Of a stretch of DNA of 32,625 nucleotides, positions 30,803 to 32,625 are shown in pieces. Source of the stretch: Mycobacterium sp. 852002-40037_SCH5390672. GTDB taxonomy: Bacteria; Actinomycetota; Actinomycetes; Mycobacteriales; Mycobacteriaceae. Below the pieces are notes generated by a model that saw only the letters and a program-made list of their open reading frames with translations, made no database searches and was not told the DNA's origin. The stretch spans positions 1 to 32,625 of the forward strand of contig NZ_LZTA01000060.1 of assembly GCF_001665875.1 (NCBI RefSeq). Reading direction: 5' to 3'. A program made the position numbers and the translations under genes. Numbering within the stretch: the stretch's first letter is position 1; each line of letters starts with the position of its first letter.

Positions 30803-30847
30803 TAGGGAAATCCCTAATTGAGACAGGTCAGTGCGCGGCCTTAGCTT
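30803..30847 (+). promoter_or_regulatory. Promoter with inverted repeat upstream of the MmpS-like gene
   Basis: TTGAGA (30818-30823) and TAGCTT (30842-30847) are separated by 18 bp, with five of six matches in the -35. Directly upstream, TAGGGA and TCCCTA (30803-30808 and 30811-30816) are perfect inverted arms around AA, a likely operator at -50. The rest of the 228-bp gap after fadE34 shows only a weak CCCAG/CTGGG hairpin (30728-30745). Confidence 0.55.
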
Positions 30848-30939
30848 ATAGCCACCGCGTTGGCGAGAGTTGCTTCATCGCCGAACACGAGACTGCGGGT
30901 GTGCCTGCATGTCGGCGGTTGCGTATCGAAAGGGACGCC

Positions 30940-31386
30940 ATGCCAATGGATTCGGCTTACCACGACCTGAATGCTGACTCTTGCCGACCTGTCCGCGCCG
31001 GCAGGGCGCCACGGCCGAGCGCCCTGGCCGGCTTGCTGGCGACTGTTGCCATAGCGATGAGCGCTGCGCCGCCGGCCATGTTGCCCGCCGCCAAGGCCGA
31101 TCCGGCGCAACATACCGTTGTGTACCGGATCCTCGGCGGCGGCGACGTCTACTCCGTCATCCCGGACCCCGGAACCCCGGTGTATCCGGCGAGCACCACG
31201 ACCTGGGTTTCAGTCCCCTGGTCGCAGACCGTGCAGGTGACCGGAAGCCCGTACCTGGCGTTGAACTACACCGACAAAACCGGCGGCCCGCACGACTGCG
31301 CGATCGGCGTGGACGGCCAGTCCGTCAGGCTCGCCGAACACACGGCCGGTAGGTGCGCTTACCAAATCCCCGGCCCGGCGCAGTAA
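30940..31386 (+). CDS. Secreted MmpS-like domain protein, no MmpL partner nearby
   Basis: The 148-residue product has a long, Arg-containing N region, a hydrophobic signal segment (about 28-48) and a likely cleavage site after AKA (51-53). The mature part (VVYRILGGGDVYSV, then VSVPWSQTVQVTGSPYLALNY, and two cysteines at 120 and 139) resembles the soluble domain of MmpS proteins. The resemblance lies in a VxYxxxG opening, a PWS motif, C-x-IxVDG, and a late Cys that could pair with the first. MmpS proteins assist MmpL lipid and siderophore exporters, but here the domain looks secreted and alone. The ATG at 30940 has an AAAGGGA ribosome-binding site; a GTG at 30901 is in frame but lacks one. Assignment to MmpS is by motif, not search. 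Confidence 0.7.
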   Translation: MPMDSAYHDLNADSCRPVRAGRAPRPSALAGLLATVAIAMSAAPPAMLPAAKADPAQHTVVYRILGGGDVYSVIPDPGTPVYPASTTTWVSVPWSQTVQVTGSPYLALNYTDKTGGPHDCAIGVDGQSVRLAEHTAGRCAYQIPGPAQ

Positions 31387-31447
31387 ACCATCGGGTTTGC
31401 GAATCGGGGTCGCGAACAGTGGACACCCCCCATGAAGGAGAACAGCG

Positions 31448-31912
31448 GTGAAGCGTCGAATCATCGTCGGTGTAGCCAGCCTGGCCATCGTAATCACCAG
31501 TGGCGCTGGCTGTTCCGGCAATAAATCGAACTCGCAAGCGTCCAACTCGGCGGCGCCCGCCGCCGGGCCGCAGGTGATCGTGGACGGCAAGAACCAGAAC
31601 GTGAGCGGTCCGGTCACCTGTAAACCGGCCGGCGACAACATCAACATCGGCATCGGCGACCCGGCCAAAGGCATCGGGGCAGTGGTCAGCAAGGACAACC
31701 CGCCAATCGTTCACGCGGTCGGACTGGGCAACGTCGACGGCGTCACGCTCGGTTACGCCGACGCCGCAAAGGGGCAGGGCGGCAACGCCGGCGCCGCGGT
31801 GGGCGACAACTCCATTCAGATCAAGGGAACGGCGACCGGTGCCGATGTGAGCGATCCCCACCAGCCGAAGCCGGTGACCAAACCGTTCGAGATCGACGTG
31901 ACCTGCCCGTAG
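31448..31912 (+). CDS. LpqH-family (19-kDa antigen-like) lipoprotein
   Basis: The 154-residue product has an LpqH-like layout: signal peptide with Cys22, a Ser/Asn/Ala-rich linker, and a mature domain. The domain carries [46 protein letters not shown], and the ending [10 protein letters not shown]. Cys58 and Cys153 are placed like the disulfide pair of LpqH. LpqH is a surface lipoprotein and TLR2 ligand; this is probably a paralogue rather than lpqH itself, because of its context and divergence. The lipobox reads SGAGC, with Gly at -3 instead of the usual Leu/Val/Ile, so lipidation could be weaker. The GTG start has AGGAGA upstream (31436-31441). It is likely co-transcribed with its neighbours. 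Confidence 0.88.
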   Translation: MKRRIIVGVASLAIVITSGAGCSGNKSNSQASNSAAPAAGPQVIVDGKNQNVSGPVTCKPAGDNINIGIGDPAKGIGAVVSKDNPPIVHAVGLGNVDGVTLGYADAAKGQGGNAGAAVGDNSIQIKGTATGADVSDPHQPKPVTKPFEIDVTCP

Positions 31913-31964
31913 CGCAGGCCCAGCGGAATCGTTCGGACCCAAGCCCGAGAGGGGACGCAACCAA

Positions 31965-32625
31965 ATGTCTATCAAACGCCTCGCCGCAGCAGCGGCAGTC
32001 GCGACGGGCCTGGGCATGTCCGTAACGGCTGTCAACGGGGGCTTCGCGAACTCCGCCCCGCTGGACCCCCCGCCGTGCCCCAGCTGGCAAAAGGGCTGTT
32101 CTGGTAGCCCCAGTCCCAACCCCGGTTACGGGGGCACCGGCACGCCGCCGATAGCAACTGCGCCGCACGGCACCCCGCCGCCGCAGAGCACGTGGCAGTC
32201 GACGCCACCGCCGCACAGCACGCCACCGCCGCCCAGCACGTGGCAGTCGACGCCACCGCCGCACAGCACACCGCCGCCGCCCAGCACGTGGCAGTCGACG
32301 CCACCGCCGCACAGCACGTCACCGCCGCCCAGCACGTGGCAGTCGACGCCACCGCCGCACAGCACGACGGCCCCGATGCCGACGGAATGCCCCAACTGGG
32401 ACAAGAACTGCACTCCCGCCCCCGCCCCCGGTCCCAGTTCCGGCTACGGGGGCTCGGGTACGACGCCGCCGAAGAACACGACCCCAAGCCCGTGGCAGCA
32501 GCCGGCGCCGAATAACACGCCGCCGAGCTCCTGGCAGCAGGCGCCGGCGAACGGCTCGACGTCGTCGATGCCCACGGTTTGTCCCGCCTGGTACAAGAAC
32601 TGCACCCCCCCCCCCCACCGCCCCC
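31965..32625 (+). CDS. Secreted Pro-rich repeat protein with CPxWxKxC motifs, incomplete at the 3' end
   Basis: An ATG at 31965 with GAGAGGGG upstream opens a frame that has no stop before the window ends (220 codons). It begins with a signal peptide (MSIKRLAAAAAVATGLGMSV, with likely cleavage after about residue 31). The mature part carries three copies of C-P-x-W-x-K-x-C: CPSWQKGC (38-45), CPNWDKNC (142-149) and CPAWYKNC (206-213). The first two are each followed by a Pro-rich stretch and GYGG(T/S)GT. Between the first two lie four 16-residue repeats STWQSTPPPHSTPPPP, the last partly degenerate, and later PWQQ and SWQQ variants. I do not recognise the family. The end reads as a C-run, so the final codons may be wrong. 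It is probably surface-exposed or secreted. Confidence 0.8.
   Translation, partial: MSIKRLAAAAAVATGLGMSVTAVNGGFANSAPLDPPPCPSWQKGCSGSPSPNPGYGGTGTPPIATAPHGTPPPQSTWQSTPPPHSTPPPPSTWQSTPPPHSTPPPPSTWQSTPPPHSTSPPPSTWQSTPPPHSTTAPMPTECPNWDKNCTPAPAPGPSSGYGGSGTTPPKNTTPSPWQQPAPNNTPPSSWQQAPANGSTSSMPTVCPAWYKNCTPPPHRP
32187..32378 (+). repeat. Four tandem 48-bp coding repeats
   Basis: Units begin at 32187, 32235, 32283 and 32331, each starting AGCACGTGGCAGTCGACGCC. Units 1 to 3 are nearly identical, with single-base differences (ACG/ACA, CCA/CCG/TCA), and unit 4 diverges at its end. They encode the Trp-Gln/Pro repeats of the secreted protein and have no spacers. Confidence 0.95.

Noticed and set aside
30803..30816. 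DosR-type operator
   Set aside because: The repeat has GGG/CCC arms, but its core does not fit the known GGGACT-nn-AGTCCC pattern.
32187..32378. CRISPR-like direct repeats
   Set aside because: The 48-bp units are contiguous, in frame and without spacers, so they are coding tandem repeats.
32600..32625. True poly-proline ending of the last protein
   Set aside because: A run of about 14 C at the window edge resembles sequencing or assembly error, so the final residues are not trusted.

Overview
The window is a stretch of mycobacterial chromosome. The evidence is very high GC with strong G/C third positions, many GTG starts, leaderless -10 elements placed 6-8 nt before start codons, and a run of genes recognisable as lsr2, clpC1, lpqF, mhuD, mutY, canB, disA, radA, lpqE, carD, ispD, ispF, cysS, kstR and fadE34. 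From memory of the M. tuberculosis map, the order matches Rv3597c to Rv3573c read in the opposite direction. The PE_PGRS genes found at two places in M. tuberculosis are absent here, which suggests a non-tuberculous slow grower of the M. avium complex type; the species is inferred, not proven. Both ends look like low-quality contig ends: the lsr2 coding sequence at the left is corrupted, and the right end finishes in a C-run.

Layout. 1-3.2 kb: the 3' part of lsr2 with a strong terminator, then clpC1 with a long leader holding a ClgR-like palindrome and an ECF-type promoter. 3.2-4.9 kb: an accessory cobalamin-riboswitch operon encoding CbtB, CbtA and a histidine-phosphatase-fold protein whose RHG motif reads SHG. 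4.9-7.4 kb: lpqF, mhuD (haem degradation) and an alpha/beta hydrolase. 7.4-9.9 kb: mutY and canB diverging from a tiny palindromic promoter, then a membrane-anchored secreted protein. 9.9-12.4 kb: radA-disA (DNA repair and c-di-AMP). 12.4-18.4 kb: lpqE diverging from carD-ispD-ispF, followed by cysS, an rRNA 2'-O-methyltransferase and a secreted glycerophosphodiesterase. 18.4-22.6 kb: an FAD monooxygenase-like gene and a large LuxR-type ATPase regulator that diverge over an exact 14-bp palindrome. 22.6-26.3 kb: a leftward set, lppH, pxpA, a metallo-beta-lactamase-fold hydrolase and an ArsB-like transporter. 26.3-30.7 kb: a LacI-type regulator with its own operator candidate, then kstR and fadE34 diverging over a perfect KstR box (the cholesterol catabolism regulon). 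30.7-32.6 kb: an exported-protein cluster with an orphan MmpS-like secreted domain, an LpqH-family (19-kDa antigen) lipoprotein, and an incomplete secreted Pro-rich repeat protein that runs off the end.

The core genes are conserved housekeeping loci of the mycobacterial chromosome. The most unusual parts are the inserted modules: the B12-controlled cobalt-uptake operon with its odd phosphatase, the FAD enzyme/LuxR block, the orphan PxpA, and the terminal envelope cluster. The protein with repeated C-P-x-W-x-K-x-C motifs is the least explained object here.
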